Origin: Heterocephalus glaber | Taxonomy: Eukaryota; Chordata; Mammalia; Rodentia; Bathyergidae | Reading direction: 5' to 3' | Assembly: GCF_000247695.1 (NCBI RefSeq) | Contig: NW_004624795.1 | Coordinates: 12,257,840 to 12,321,839, forward strand | DNA: 64,000 nt | Part shown: piece by piece, positions 33,248-43,957 of the stretch | Layout: each line of letters starts with the position of its first letter | How positions within the stretch are numbered: the first letter of the stretch is position 1 | Position numbers and translations under genes: made by a program | The notes under the pieces: generated by a model | Database searches by the model: none | Told to the model about the DNA's origin: nothing | The model's input: only the letters and a program-made list of their open reading frames with translations

Positions 33248-33378
33248 GGTTTCTTCCCCCTCCTCCTGCTCCTCCTCCTCCTTCTCCTCTTTCTTCTCTG
33301 CCTTCTCCGCCCCCGCTGCCGCCACCGCCGCTGCCGCCTCTTTCTCCTCCTCCTCCTCCTCCTCCTCCTCCTCCTCCA
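33248..33378 (+). repeat. Polypyrimidine (CTC/TCC)n and GCC-type tract
   Basis: CTC/TCC repeats flank a short GCCGCC section at about 33310-33338. The antisense strand is open and would encode Glu, Lys and Ala runs, which is a property of the repeat and not evidence of a protein. Long polypurine/polypyrimidine mirror tracts can form triplex (H-DNA). Confidence 0.9.
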
Positions 33379-33970
33379 GTTTCTTCCTGTTACCCTTCTT
33401 GGTCTTCTTACGTGCAACAGGTGCTGTTCCTACCTCTGTGACCGACTCACAGCTTGGTCTCACACTTGCTGCTTTGAATTGGATCCTGGACTGACTCAGG
33501 CCACAGACGCCTGACCAGTGTCCTTTGCCAACCCACTTGTGACCTGGAGGAAGGAGCTCAGGTTCTGATGCTGTTCAAATAGTCCCGTTGTCTTCCGGCA
33601 TCACCAGGGCCCAATCAGGAGAGGTGGCCCTGGTGAGCACTGCACTGAATGGGGGCCATTTTCTGGCACTGAGTGCTCCTTTATCAGGGCGTCTGTGCGC
33701 TGCACTGGCACGTGCTGGCTGTCCCTCGTTTCCACCCCTCTGCTGCCTGGGCTGGCATCACCATCCTCTCTTCTCTGACAGTGGGCTGGTCTCCCGTCTG
33801 GACACCTTCCCACTCTCTGCTTCTTCCTATTCATTTACCAGGAAGTCTGCTCATATTCTCCTCCAGTTCTGTTCGTGGCTTTGGGCACCAGGTGGGAGCA
33901 AGCTTTGGCCATGTTGCCTGAGCTCTGACCCTAGCCTGTCAGCTCTGCTTTTGTGCACGCATGTGCACGC
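33379..33970. other. Non-coding stretch
   Basis: A plus frame at 33588-34166 (192 codons) runs through the CA repeat at 33971, is opposed by antisense frames and shows no family. No gene called. Confidence 0.45.
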
Positions 33971-33994
33971 GCACACACACACACACACACACAC
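33971..33994 (+). repeat. (CA)n microsatellite
   Basis: About 11-12 CA units preceded by mixed GTGCACGC alternation, a Z-DNA-prone tract. No SINE body precedes it, unlike the other CA repeats here. Confidence 0.93.
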
Positions 33995-34029
33995 GCACAT
34001 CTCAGTTGTACTCCACAACCTGTGGCTGT

Positions 34030-34190
34030 TCCAGAACATTCCCTGCTGGTTTCTGCCCCCAGGCCTTTGCATCTGCTGGACCCTCTGCCTGGACTGTTTG
34101 CCTGGCTGGTTCCGGAGGCTCCTGTTTCCCCTTCAAGTGTCCTCCTCAGCTGTGCCTTTTATTTGAAAGCCCTGTTTCTTTGTTTCCCTG
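34030..34190 (+). mobile_element. L2 LINE fragment, plus strand
   Basis: 'aggcctttgcatctgctgga', 'ccctctgcctggactgtttg' and 'ccttcaagtgtcctcctcag' follow the sense L2 3' region. Confidence 0.6.
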
Positions 34191-34685
34191 TGCTGCTTTT
34201 GTAGTTCCATCTCACCTTGTTACGGTGTCCTGCAACTCTACAGACTCTTATCTGCAATTCTGATGCCCAGAAAATTCTGAAAACCAGAGGTTTTTGAAAC
34301 CTTGCTTGTTGCAAGATTAGACCAAAACCGTCTTGAGAGTCTGCAGTGTTTTTTGGTCCTACTTACTGTGACTGTTGATGGATTTTCCGGAGAAAATGCC
34401 AACAGTTTGATTGCAGGTGCTGGGGGTGGGGGTGTTAGATGCCTTTCAGCCTGATAAATGCAACTGTTGTTTGCAGAAACTAGAAGCCTCTAAATCCAAG
34501 CCTGTGTGGCTGGAGCGCTTTGCATGAGGGAGCACGGGCCTGTGTTTATTAGTTCGAGCTGGGCTCCTCCTGTTAGACAGTGAGCACCTTAGACTGTGTC
34601 CTAGGCAATATTTTTGTGTTTCCTCAGTCTTCAAGAGTAACTGGCCCTGGGAGAATAAATACCTAGTGTATATTAGACGAATAGA
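34191..34685. other. Non-coding stretch
   Basis: No gene or named repeat recognised. Confidence 0.5.
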
Positions 34686-35038
34686 TGACAGTAACTAATA
34701 TTACCATTTTCCAAGTGCTCATGATGGGCCAAGATCTGTTCTGAAGGCTTCTTTTTCTCTCATTGACTCTTCACACAGTCCTGTGGGAGGAAGGTACTCA
34801 TTTTATCCTTGGCTTACAGAGGATGGGGAAGATCAGGCATCTGAAGCTTAAGTAACTCACCCAGAGTCACGTGGCTGAGAAGTGGAGAGATGAGATTTGA
34901 ATTCAGGACGCCTGAGTTTTGTTTTTTTTCTTTGGTACCGGGGATCGAACTCTGGTCCTTGGGCTTTCAAGGCAGGCAGCTGAACCACTGAGTAAATTCC
35001 CGGCTGCCTGAGTTTTAACCAAGGACCACACTGTCTCT
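34686..35038 (-). mobile_element. MIR SINE, minus strand, split by an ID
   Basis: 'aagtgctcatgatgggccaa', 'tcacacagtcctgtgggagg', 'cttaagtaactcacccagag', 'tttgaattcaggacgcctgag' and, after the inserted ID, 'ttaaccaaggaccacactgt' give a near-complete reversed MIR. Confidence 0.8.
34921..35005 (-). mobile_element. ID-type SINE inserted in a MIR
   Basis: The minus strand reads CAGCCGGGAATTTACTCAG, TGGTTCAGCTGCCTGCC and TTCGATCCCCGGTACC, then a short A-rich tail. A perfect 11-bp duplication GCCTGAGTTTT (34910-34920, 35006-35016) is made of MIR sequence. One base is missing in the A-box-like TAGCTCAG, so its own Pol III promoter is probably weak. Confidence 0.94.
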
Positions 35039-35999
35039 GAGAAGGAATGAGTGCTGTACTTAGTGGTTGAAAGAGGGTGTGGAAGCCATCGGAAGGCCTG
35101 TCCCTTGGCCTGCTGCAGTCTTTGGGCATTCTGGCTGTCGCAGAGTTGGAAGAGTGCAGCTCATCTGAGAGTGTTTTGGGGGAAGTGATAAACTGATCAG
35201 ATGTGGAAATTAAAAAAGAAATGTCCAGTGGTTATTGAGTGTTCTACAGATTGCCAGCTGGAGTCCAGAACTTCTAGAAGTAAGCCATCCAGTAGAGGTA
35301 ATAGTTGTATTCATGCTCATCTGGCCGACCATCTCAAATCACGTTAACTCCAAGGCCCAGAGATGTGCAGTGACTTGTCTGTACAGTGACAGCCAGGGAC
35401 CCAGATCTCATACTCCTATGTGGTGGCTTCTCTCTTGCTTCAGAGAAACATCTGGAATGAGGATACAGTAGATGTGTGGTTTTCAGCACGTAGCTGTGGC
35501 AACTCAAGCCTTGGCTGCTGAGCTTGCTGGTTGACCATCCGACCTGTGATTTGAGGTCTGGCTTTAGAAATGGTTTGCTCCACGTGTGTCTTCTTGGTGG
35601 CACCAAAGGACAGTATAGAGTGGGGGCCCTATCCTTTGCTCCTGTTCTGAGCTTTATGTAGGCAGAACTGTTGACTTGTATCTTTCTTACCATTAGAGTG
35701 ATGGCTGGTTTTATAATCTTGTCAAAAACTGTGTTGTTCGTTGGTGGGACTGGGTGGAGAGACCCAGGTTTGTGAGTATAGCTGATGTATGAGGCACTAG
35801 CAGTGCGATGAAACATTTACCCATGACTGCAGTCCTGGTGAGTCTGGGAGTTCATGGCCAGGCATGTAGCTGTAGTCTAAGCAGATAGTCCTTACTTCTA
35901 CAGATTGGATCTACTTTTCCCAGGGAGGGGTCAGATGTTTCCTCTCCACCCCTTCGAATTCAGTTCAGTATATGGGGGGGAGCACAGATTATTATTCTT
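35039..35999. other. Non-coding stretch
   Basis: No gene recognised. A reversed MIR-like piece is possible at about 35320-35430 ('gatgtgcagtgacttgtctg'). A minus frame of 160 codons (35334-35816) lacks any domain. Confidence 0.45.
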
Positions 36000-36560
36000 T
36001 TTATTAATTTCTTTAAGTTTGTGCTTTTCTTAGTTTGTACTCTAAAAGGAAAATACACTGGCTCAAAAGTAATAAAATTACTACTTGATAAAATCTTCTA
36101 AAATACCAATATTGACATCCATCCAGCCATCCACCCATCCATCCATCTTGTCGACCCATCTGGGCTTTTCCAATATATTCAGACATAATTGTGTATCTAT
36201 TTCTGTTATAAAAATTGAATCATATTATACATTAAGATCACATCATAAAAGTAGACTGTATCACAGGAAACACATAGTTTTCTAGCTTGTTTCGTTTCCT
36301 GTTTTCACCCAGTGAACACAACTCCCCAGTAACTTTCCAGGGGCTGCAGAATGCCCCATTGTATACCTATAACCTCACCTCAGTAATCCTCAGTGGTTGG
36401 ACAGCTTGGTTGGCTCAGCCTTGCTCATATACACAGTGTGCCGATGAACATCTTTGAATAGCCTTTAAAAAAAAAAAGCCCACTTGTTTTATTATTATTG
36501 CCTGAGAAGCTGCTCCTCAGTATGAAATTGCTGGGTCAAAGTTTCTGGGTTTGGCTTGTG
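36000..36560 (-). mobile_element. Old L1-derived fragment, minus strand
   Basis: 'gaatgccccattgtatacct', 'ggttggacagcttggttggc', 'gtgccgatgaacatctttga' and 'tatgaaattgctgggtcaaa' follow the reverse of an old L1M/HAL1-type 3' region. The part before 36290 is AT-rich and less certain. Confidence 0.55.
36117..36150 (+). repeat. (CCAT)n short tandem repeat
   Basis: About eight imperfect CCAT units inside the old L1 fragment. Confidence 0.85.
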
Positions 36561-37369
36561 GGGAGAGGGAGGATGGGGAAGAGAGAGGGCTGTTGATACA
36601 TTTTTGCCAGAAAATAAGGCTGAATTTTAGCTGTCTCCCTGATTCCTCCATCTTTAGGCTTGGGCTCCCACTCCCTCCAAAGGACTGTAAATTCAATATA
36701 ATTAAGATATTTGTGAATGATAAAGTAGATGTCTTGTGGGCTGGGGTAGGGGAGGCTCAGCTCGGGGTTGCCCAGTGCCCATGAACCCGCAGGACCCTGA
36801 GAATGTGGGTTACTTTACCTTCCAAGAAGACAAACCAGGCTTATTTGAATTTCACTCTGTAACACATCTCTACATTTTGCAGAAATAGGATTATTAGAAG
36901 GGGTTTTCAGCACCCCTGACTGCATTTGGAAAAAGCTGTATTTCCTTTGGCTTGGTTGTAAAAGACAAGCAAATAATTTTTTTTTGAAAAAAGGTAAATT
37001 GCAATATTTTTGCATTCCCAAGAGCATGTTCTGTCCTTTAAACTCAGTATGTGCAACAGTAAATTATTTGATTCCTCCTAACAATACTCCTGTGTGGGAG
37101 GCCTGTATAAACTTCCATTAAGGGCAAACAACATGGTAAGCCCCAACTCAGAAATGTGTAATTTCTCACCCATCTGGGTGGGCCAGAAACCAGTAGTGGG
37201 ATTTGGCTGGGGGGTGGAGGGAGTCACTGAGGGTGTAAAGAGCCTTATTTCTCAAAGCCTTATTTACATGAGCTGCTGAAAAAGGGTTTGTCCTGCCTCC
37301 CTCTCCCCTCCTGTGTTTGAGTGCCTTGCGAAGAGAGCCCACGTGCACAGTGAATGGTCTCAGGCTGTT
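36561..37369. other. Non-coding stretch
   Basis: No gene or named repeat recognised. AT-rich with short A/T runs. Confidence 0.45.
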
Positions 37370-37565
37370 GAAAGCATAATCAAATCAGAACCCTCATTTT
37401 TCTGGGTTATGTAATTTTTGCAGAACGGACCCAGGGGCTCCTGGGAGAAACTGTCTGTCCTCCTGTTAATTTTAAGGTCCATTTATAAAATTAGAAGCTG
37501 CGTTGAACAGATGAATGCTGAATGGAACTTTTCCATTAAAGTTGATTTTTAAAAAATTATTTTTG
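37370..37565. promoter_or_regulatory. Candidate conserved AT-rich block
   Basis: Repeat-free, AT-rich and stop-dense, with GTTAATTT and CCATTAAAG words (CTGTTAATTTTAAGG near 37462, TTCCATTAAAGTTGAT near 37531). Enhancer-like texture only. Confidence 0.25.
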
Positions 37566-39299
37566 TGGGGGTCCGATAGCCTTATTTAACCTTTCTGCAT
37601 CTCAGAGGTTGGTGGCCTTTGCCTGTGGCGCCTTCATGGAAACAGTTCTAAATATAGCTCCTGTTTGTTGTTGAATAATGACTCAGGAGGGCGGGTGGTA
37701 GGGTTTCCAACTTCTTTCAGTCAGCAAACTGGACAGAAGTCGTCCCGTCCAGAGGGGAACTGTGCAGCCCAGCATTTGGGCTGTGGCTGCTGTTTACTAT
37801 GGCTCTGGGCTTAGCGAATGATAAATACCGTGTTGTCACTCTGTCCTTGTCCTCCCTACTGACACCCCAGAGCCGCTAATGAATTGCTAACCTGTAAACA
37901 GGTAAAAGATCCCTGCCTGCTTCAGGTCCTGTTAAGACTCTGTTCTCTCAGGTGTTCCTTGTTGCAGGCCTGGCAGGGCTGGAGGGTGGATGGTTTCCAA
38001 AAGCACACTTGGATTTCCTTCTGTTTGGTTCAGGGTGCATCCTAGTGTGGTAGCAGGGGAACGTTGGCCAGGGCGGGGCCTGGAGTTCAAGTTTCTGTTG
38101 CCTTTGACCTTGAGCTAGATTTTGGTTATTGTTTTTGGTCAAGTGAGAGCTTGGATTGTATTCCTTGCCTTACCCAAAGAAGTTTTGTTCCCTGGTGTTC
38201 CAGAGCAGCTCAGATTAAATAATGAAACTTTTTGAAGAGCTGACCCAGGACACGCTGTGCTGTCTTCCCCTCTGCGTTTCCACTCGGTTCCTGCTTAGCT
38301 TCCAGCCACCCACAGACCTTTTCTTTGAAGTGTCTGGGCCAGGGGAGGCTGAGGGATGGCATCTTGGGCTTCTGGTAGCTTCTTTGGATGCCAAGTAATG
38401 GAGGAGAGTTGGGTCGCCAAGAAAGAGGGTGTGTGGGAGCTGAGTGGGAGTTGCCCGGGAAAGCCACCTCAGGCCTGTACAGGAGGACTTCTCCTTCTCC
38501 TGCTTCTCTGGGATGCCTGGAAGTTCTGGAAAGATTCGTGTGCGGTGCCGATGAGCATAGTAGCCGCCGGGCCTCCTATAGCCCCATCTCAAGTGAGTGG
38601 GACTCCTGTGTGCGACCCTCCGGTGTGCTCACCAGTGTCCGTGCCCTAGGGTACCCAGGGGTTGCCCTAGAGCAGTGAAGTCCTGTCAGCCACAAGCTTT
38701 GAGTAATTCTCTCCGTTTTGTAACCTTCCAGCAGAGCAGAGCAGCATCTCACTGGAGGGCTAAGTGCTCAGACACCACCACCCTCCTCTTTATGAAGTTG
38801 CTGTCTCTTGGGTTGCTTTTAATGCTATAACCTTCATTTAAAAATTATGTTCAAAATGGATTTGTCCATCACCTTATTGGATTCTTTTCTTCTGGAGAAA
38901 TCTAGTAAGATGAAGTGTTTAGTTCTCAGACTGATACACTTTTTTTTTTTCTCCTTTTGATACAGACAAATTTTAGTTGATCCTATTGCCTTTTTTACTT
39001 GAGCTGCTAGGAAGCTTAGAGTCCAGTGAGGAAAAGAGTCACAGCAGGTCTGTTGGTCTTGCTACTGTTGTATTTGCTGTATCTCCTTTCCACAACATAA
39101 TTTTAAAAAATGTAATCGTACTGTTGGTTTTGTGTCTCACTGTCATCTCAGAGCGTTCGCCTTTGTTCAAAGAAGTGGGTTAAGAAGACTTAAAACACAA
39201 TTGTACAATAAATAAAAGGGAAAGCACAAGGATTTCGTGCTGTTAGGAGAGCTTTAGAATGGAAAAGCTTTCGGAGGTTGAGAGAGACTGACTGACTTG
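37566..39299. other. Non-coding stretch
   Basis: No gene recognised. A T-run at about 38940-38950. Opposed 85-125-codon frames at 38210-38678 are not credible. Confidence 0.45.
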
Positions 39300-39500
39300 T
39301 TAACATAATATTAAGAGCATGCATCCAGGAGCTAGGCTGAAGGCTGAAATCCTGGCTCTATCAACTTATTAGCTGTTTGACCTGGGCAAGTTATTTGAAC
39401 TCTCTCTTTCTCATTTTTCACATCTATAAAATGGGATGATCCCTTTCAAAGGACTGCTGTAAGGATTAGATGAACTAATACATAAGACATTAAGAAATGT
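39300..39500 (+). mobile_element. MIR SINE, near full length
   Basis: 'cctggctctatcaacttatt', 'agctgtttgacctgggcaag', 'ctataaaatgggatgatccc' and 'gctgtaaggattagatgaac' follow sense MIR from end to end. Confidence 0.85.
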
Positions 39501-41149
39501 CTCTAGAGCATGTACATAGCTCTACCTATAGCTAACACATTATTTTCTGGCATTATTTATTCTACTCTGCAAATTTCACAGTGGAGTTTGAGCTCTCCTG
39601 TCCCATTCTTCCAGTTCTGATTTCTATATAGATTTCTTGATGTGCTACGCCAGCTTTTTCCTGGTCCAATTAGCCAAGGTACAGTCTTTAATTTTTTTTT
39701 AATAGGAAAGAAAAAAGATTTGCCCTCTAGGCTTGGCATATGTTCCCGAAAGATCAAAGGAAAGATGAAGGCTTTTCTTCTTATGACTCCAGCCGCCGTG
39801 TGATCTGTGTGGCTTGGTGGTGAGAGCTGCATCCCGACCTGTCACTTTGGAAGGCCGTGGTGCTTTTCTGTGCCTGAGTTTCCCGACAGTACCTTGAAGG
39901 TCTGTTCTGTGCCACTGTTAGCCACACGATGCAGAGACTGGCCCCTTCCCCAAACAGATGAAGACTTTAGCCTCCCCTCAGCTGCCTCGTGCTTTTTTTC
40001 CCCGTGTTGGAAATAAGATAACCAAAGCGAGAACAGGTTTAGAAAGCTAGAAGTTCCCCGAAGTGGAAAGGTTTTGGTTCCCCTTCATTCCCTAGTCTTT
40101 GACAGAGGCACAGTGCTGATGACACCGGAGGCTTGCAGGACACGAAGCTTGGTGGTGGGTGGTGATTTAGAGTGGCAGACCTCAGGCTTCCCTGGCAGGC
40201 TCTCGTGGTGGCTGCTGAAGGTGGCCATGCAGGGGGCTCAGCCCCGGGGTTGGCTGAGGACAGGTGGGCGGCCGGGGAATCCAGGCCTTGGAAGCAATGC
40301 TCCCCAAGATCCTGTTCAAGTGGTTCCTCCAATAGACTGAGCCAAGCAAAAGTTTGGGCAGAGAAGCAAGCTAAGGCTGGCAGGAGACACTGAACTATGG
40401 ATTTAGCAGCAATTAAACGAAGACTTGGGCATGTGGATTTTTTTAAATAGTGCCCTGTAGTTAGCCTTTGTTCTTGGTAGTTAATTTAAAGTAAGCATAG
40501 CCTTTGTCTGTTAACTGACTGCTGTGCCAGAGTTGCACGTATTTGTTTTCTTGACTAGTCTTCTGCATTGCACAGGAATTCATCCGTGCCAGGATGTCTT
40601 CGTGGTCATCTTTTGGCTTTGCTGTGGCTCCTCCCCCAGTCATTTTTCTCTCTAGAAAGTCAGCAAGTGTGAATGCCTAGATTTTCCTCTGACATGTGCC
40701 AGCTGGGCGATGTCTTTGCAGCTGTGGTGGGACATGCTGGCATCCTGCATCCAGGATGTGTTGAGCTCCTCAAGATTGGCTTGGAAGTGGGTTGTCCCGC
40801 TGTCTGCCCTCTTCACCAGCCGGCTCCTACACTGGACGAGGACATCTCCTCTGCGTCAGAAGTCCCCAGCCTGCCATGGAGTGGATCTGAGTCCATTGGT
40901 TTTCATTAGCTACCTCACCACAAGAGAAGCTCTTGCTTAATTCTGCCTGGAGCCCTCAGACTTGCATTTTTAATAGAGCCCTCTTCTGTTTTGTTTTCTT
41001 GAAGATGGAAAATATATACTGATTTCCCGTGTTTCTCTTACGACATCTTATTTATGAGAGGCAAATATATATTTTTACATTTATCTTAGTGTTTTACAGA
41101 GACATATATTATTATATTTGTTAGGGTCAAGGGGTCTGATCTGGTCACC
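39501..41149. other. Non-coding stretch
   Basis: No gene recognised. AT-rich from 40960 to 41125. Confidence 0.45.
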
Positions 41150-41320
41150 ACCTATTTCCACAAAGTCTTACTGGAACCCAGCCACACGTGTCTCTGTGTG
41201 GTCCACGGTGACATCGTGGTGTATAGTGGCAGAGCTGAGTAGTTGTGACAGATCGCCAGGGATGCAGGCTGAGCCTTTCTGCCTGGCCCTTGTGTCAAAG
41301 AGTGCTGCCTGCTGGTGGGC
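41150..41320 (-). mobile_element. Ancient DNA transposon fragment, minus strand
   Basis: 'aaagtcttactggaacccag', 'ccacacgtgtctctgtgtgg', 'gtggcagagctgagtagttg' and 'tttctgcctggcccttgtg' follow the reverse of a common mammalian DNA-transposon MITE. A diverged sense copy of the same family lies at 60398. I recall the consensus but not the catalogue name. Confidence 0.5.
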
Positions 41321-41379
41321 CCACCAGGGCCCTGGTGTTAGGGAGTAGGGGCATCCAGGTGAGCTTGACAGAGTTCTGA

Positions 41380-41720
41380 CAGGGAAACATGAACAGACAT
41401 ATATATGACATGTCAGTTAGTGAGAAGTGCTATGAAAGAGCTTACAATAGAGCAGCAAGCCAGGGGGACTGAACCGTTGTGCGAGGAGTGTGGTCTTAGG
41501 ATAGTTAGGCCAGGCTGTCATGGGTGCTCCCTGGGGATGGGGTTCCACGTGGAGGCACAGATGGCAGAGGCCAGGAGGCAGGCGCTTGCAATGAGGTCCG
41601 TGTGGACTGAAGTAGGGGCTCGTAGAAGGAGCCAAGGTGGGAAGGGCAGGAGGACAAGACCACACCTGGCCCTGGTGAGGACCTGGCATGCATTCTGTGT
41701 GCAAGGGGAGGCACCAGAAG
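41380..41720 (-). mobile_element. L2 LINE fragment, minus strand
   Basis: 'gtcagttagtgagaagtgct', 'atgaaagagcttacaataga' and 'gcagaggccaggaggcaggc' resemble reversed L2. Diverged. The 144-codon plus frame here (41405-41839) is repeat read-through. Confidence 0.45.
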
Positions 41721-42013
41721 GACCACCTGTTGCTGGGGGCAGTGAGGAGCTGCAGGCCTTGTTTGTCCAAGGGCCCAGGTGGGAGAGAGGGGGTGGGAGG
41801 AGTCGTTGGATTCTAGCCTCTTGGATTCGCTGGAGATGAGGCTGTGGCAGTGTGGAGAAGGGAGAATCAGGAATAAGGCTGGGGTTTAGGGTCTCACCAG
41901 CTAGTGTTTGGGAAACTCTTTCCCTAGCTGTCTGCTACCTGCTCATTTCCTTGGCAGGAGAGAGGAGTGGCTTCAGTTGTATTCCTTTTTTTGGGAGATG
42001 CAGTAGTCTACTG

Positions 42014-42031
42014 GATCTACAGTAGTAGATC
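42014..42031. repeat. Perfect 7-bp-arm hairpin GATCTAC-AGTA-GTAGATC
   Basis: Lies in a 60-bp patch (42001-42060) built from repeated and inverted CTACAGTAGT-type words, giving several alternative stem-loops. Cause unknown; it looks like local slippage or templated duplication. Confidence 0.85.
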
Positions 42032-42169
42032 TACAGTCTACTTGGCTACTACAGTAGTCAGTTCCCCTGTGTTACAGACAGGAGACTTTGAATGAAGCCT
42101 GCATTCCACTACCAGAAAACACATCCAGGTAAACACATTGCCTCTGTTCAGAGACATATCTCTTGTTCC

Positions 42170-42310
42170 TATTTTGTTAAATTAAAAATTTAAAAGTGAT
42201 ACATAAAATATAAGATTGTATTTATTTAGAGTACTATGTGGTGTTTCGATACAGATTATCCATTGTGTAATGTTCGAATCAAACCTGCCATCACTATTTT
42301 CTTGCTTGGT
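42170..42310. mobile_element. Possible old L1 fragment
   Basis: 'attatccattgtgtaatgttc', then 'gaatcaaacctgccatcact', resembles an old L1 3' UTR section. Short and diverged; strand not decided. Confidence 0.3.
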
Positions 42311-42499
42311 GGCTACTCCTTGAGGCAGGTAAGGCAGGGATAGGCTGATTGGGGCTGGCATTTTTCATCTCTTGTTTTCAAGGCTGATTACTTTCTAGTT
42401 AGGTCTTCTTTCCAGGGAAACATGGTAGTTTTAACCTATAAGAATTGAAGAAATATGATAGGAACCATGTATTGCATTCTGTGCCAGGAACCACAATCT

Positions 42500-42790
42500 G
42501 TATTAGTTAACTACTGCTGCGTAACAGGTTTCCTCAGAATTCAGCAACTTAAATAGCAGGCATTTGCGATCTCAAGTACTATCTGAGGGACGGGTGTGGA
42601 GAAGGCTCATTACCGAAGCAGGGGTCCCGGCCCAGGGGCACATGAGGCTGTGGTCAGGCTGGGGTTCTGGGTGACAGTCACCCAAAGCCTGGCAGGGTTC
42701 TCAGGCCCACGGCACTGGGTCCCCTCTGCAGGGGCCTCTCCCTAGGGTGCTGCACATCTTTTCTGCAGCTGGCTTCCCCAGAACTTAAAG
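42500..42790 (-). mobile_element. Ancient LTR-type repeat, minus strand
   Basis: 'tgtattagttaactactgct', 'gcgtaacaggtttcctcaga', 'aacttaaatagcaggcattt' and 'tgcaggggcctctccctagg' match the reversed form of an old mammalian LTR. Family number uncertain. Confidence 0.5.
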
Positions 42791-42839
42791 GCACCCAGTT
42801 TTTCTGCTCTTACAGTTCTCTCCTAGGCTTAGCATTTTG

Positions 42840-42930
42840 ACCTAGATCTCCAGGTGAGGAGACTGAAGCCCAGGAAGCTTAGTTAACTCATTCACAGTTA
42901 CACAGAAGCCAGTGATGAGCCAAGGGCCCC
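42840..42930 (-). mobile_element. MIR SINE, minus strand
   Basis: 'ccaggtgaggagactgaagc', 'ccaggaagcttagttaactc' and 'acagttacacagaagccagt' follow reversed MIR. Confidence 0.65.
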
Positions 42931-43379
42931 CTCCCCGATAAGGGAAAAGGTGTTGGTTATGTTTTTCTAATGCTGTGAACCGGGATTGACCCCGGGCCCT
43001 CCTTGGGATGAGTGATGTTTCACTTCACTGTCCCATGCTGTGGGTATAGTCACAGCTTAAGTCAGCCCGCTGTCTTTTGAGACTCACTCCACAGTCCTCA
43101 CTTTCTTTCCTCTGCCTCCAGCCCATGTGGCGGAGAGGCTGGGGTTTTTCCTCCGGGAAAGCGTTGCCTCTGTCCTCAGGATGGCAAGGATCCCTAGTGG
43201 CCGTTGCTGTTGTTTTACACCCTGGCAGCGAGCGGCTGGTGTCACCACCATGGCTGTGTCCTCGGCCAGGCTGTGGCTCGGGTTGGGAACCCTGTTTCAC
43301 GTTGTGCGTTGGTCTGTTGCCAAGCCAGGACAGCAGCTTCTTTGTTTTCAAAAGTAAAGGTTATTCATATTTTTTTCTA
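42931..43379. other. Non-coding stretch
   Basis: No gene recognised. Opposed 100-codon frames at 43025-43388 are not credible. Confidence 0.45.
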
Positions 43380-43435
43380 AATTTTTAATATTTTATTTTA
43401 TTATATTTTATTTTAATATTATTAATACTTTTTTG
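43380..43435. repeat. A/T-rich low-complexity tract
   Basis: Almost only A and T, made of TTTTA/TATTT words, next to old L1-like AT-rich DNA. Confidence 0.8.
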
Positions 43436-43498
43436 CTCCTTAACAGAAGATTCAAAACACATAGGAAAGTGCAGAATGTTTTGGTGTATTGTCATTTT

Positions 43499-43550
<52 letters not shown>
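43499..43550 (+). repeat. (TG)n(TA)n compound microsatellite
   Basis: About eight TG units run into about 17 perfect TA units. TA runs extrude cruciforms and are mutation-prone; TG runs favour Z-DNA. Confidence 0.97.
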
Positions 43551-43553
<3 letters not shown>

Positions 43554-43794
43554 TTAAAAGCAAAATTGGGCAAAAACCTAGAATTGGAATGGTTATTATA
43601 TTTGCGTGTATGTGTGTACATGTACTCAGATTCTTCATTAATTAACAGTACTTTATAATAATTTTCACACTACTACTTGGTTGTAATACAATTTTTAATT
43701 ACTGTGTAATATCCCATCATCTTAATACAAAATTTAGATGTAGTTTAAATCCTGCCAAGGACAAGATGTAAAAGGATTTAATTCCTCTTTTTTT

Positions 43795-43930
43795 GGAGAC
43801 AGGGTCTCACTACATATTTCAGGCTGGCCTTGAACTCACTTTGGAGCCAGCCTGGCCTTGAACTCACGGGCGATCCTCCTGTCTCAGCCTCCCGAGAGCT
43901 GGGATTACAGGTGTCCACCTCCATGCCCAG
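43795..43930 (-). mobile_element. B1-type SINE with internal duplication, minus strand
   Basis: The minus strand reads CTGGGCATGGAGGTGGACAC, CTGTAATCCCAGCTCTCGGG, AGGCTGAGACAGGAGGATCG and GAGACCCTGTCTC. An 18/20 imperfect duplication flanks it (43765-43784, 43937-43957, GATGTA(A/T)AAGGATTTAATT). 'ctggccttgaactca' occurs twice (about 43825 and 43852), the B1 internal duplication. Confidence 0.9.
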
Positions 43931-43957
43931 TTTAAGGATGTATAAGGATTTAATTTC

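Noticed and set aside
33101..33463. Minus frame with Glu and Ala runs resembling an acidic nuclear protein
   Set aside because: The runs are the direct translation of a CTC/GCC simple repeat; flanks show no coding similarity.
33588..34166. 192-codon plus frame
   Set aside because: Runs through a CA microsatellite and an L2 fragment; composition is repeat-driven.
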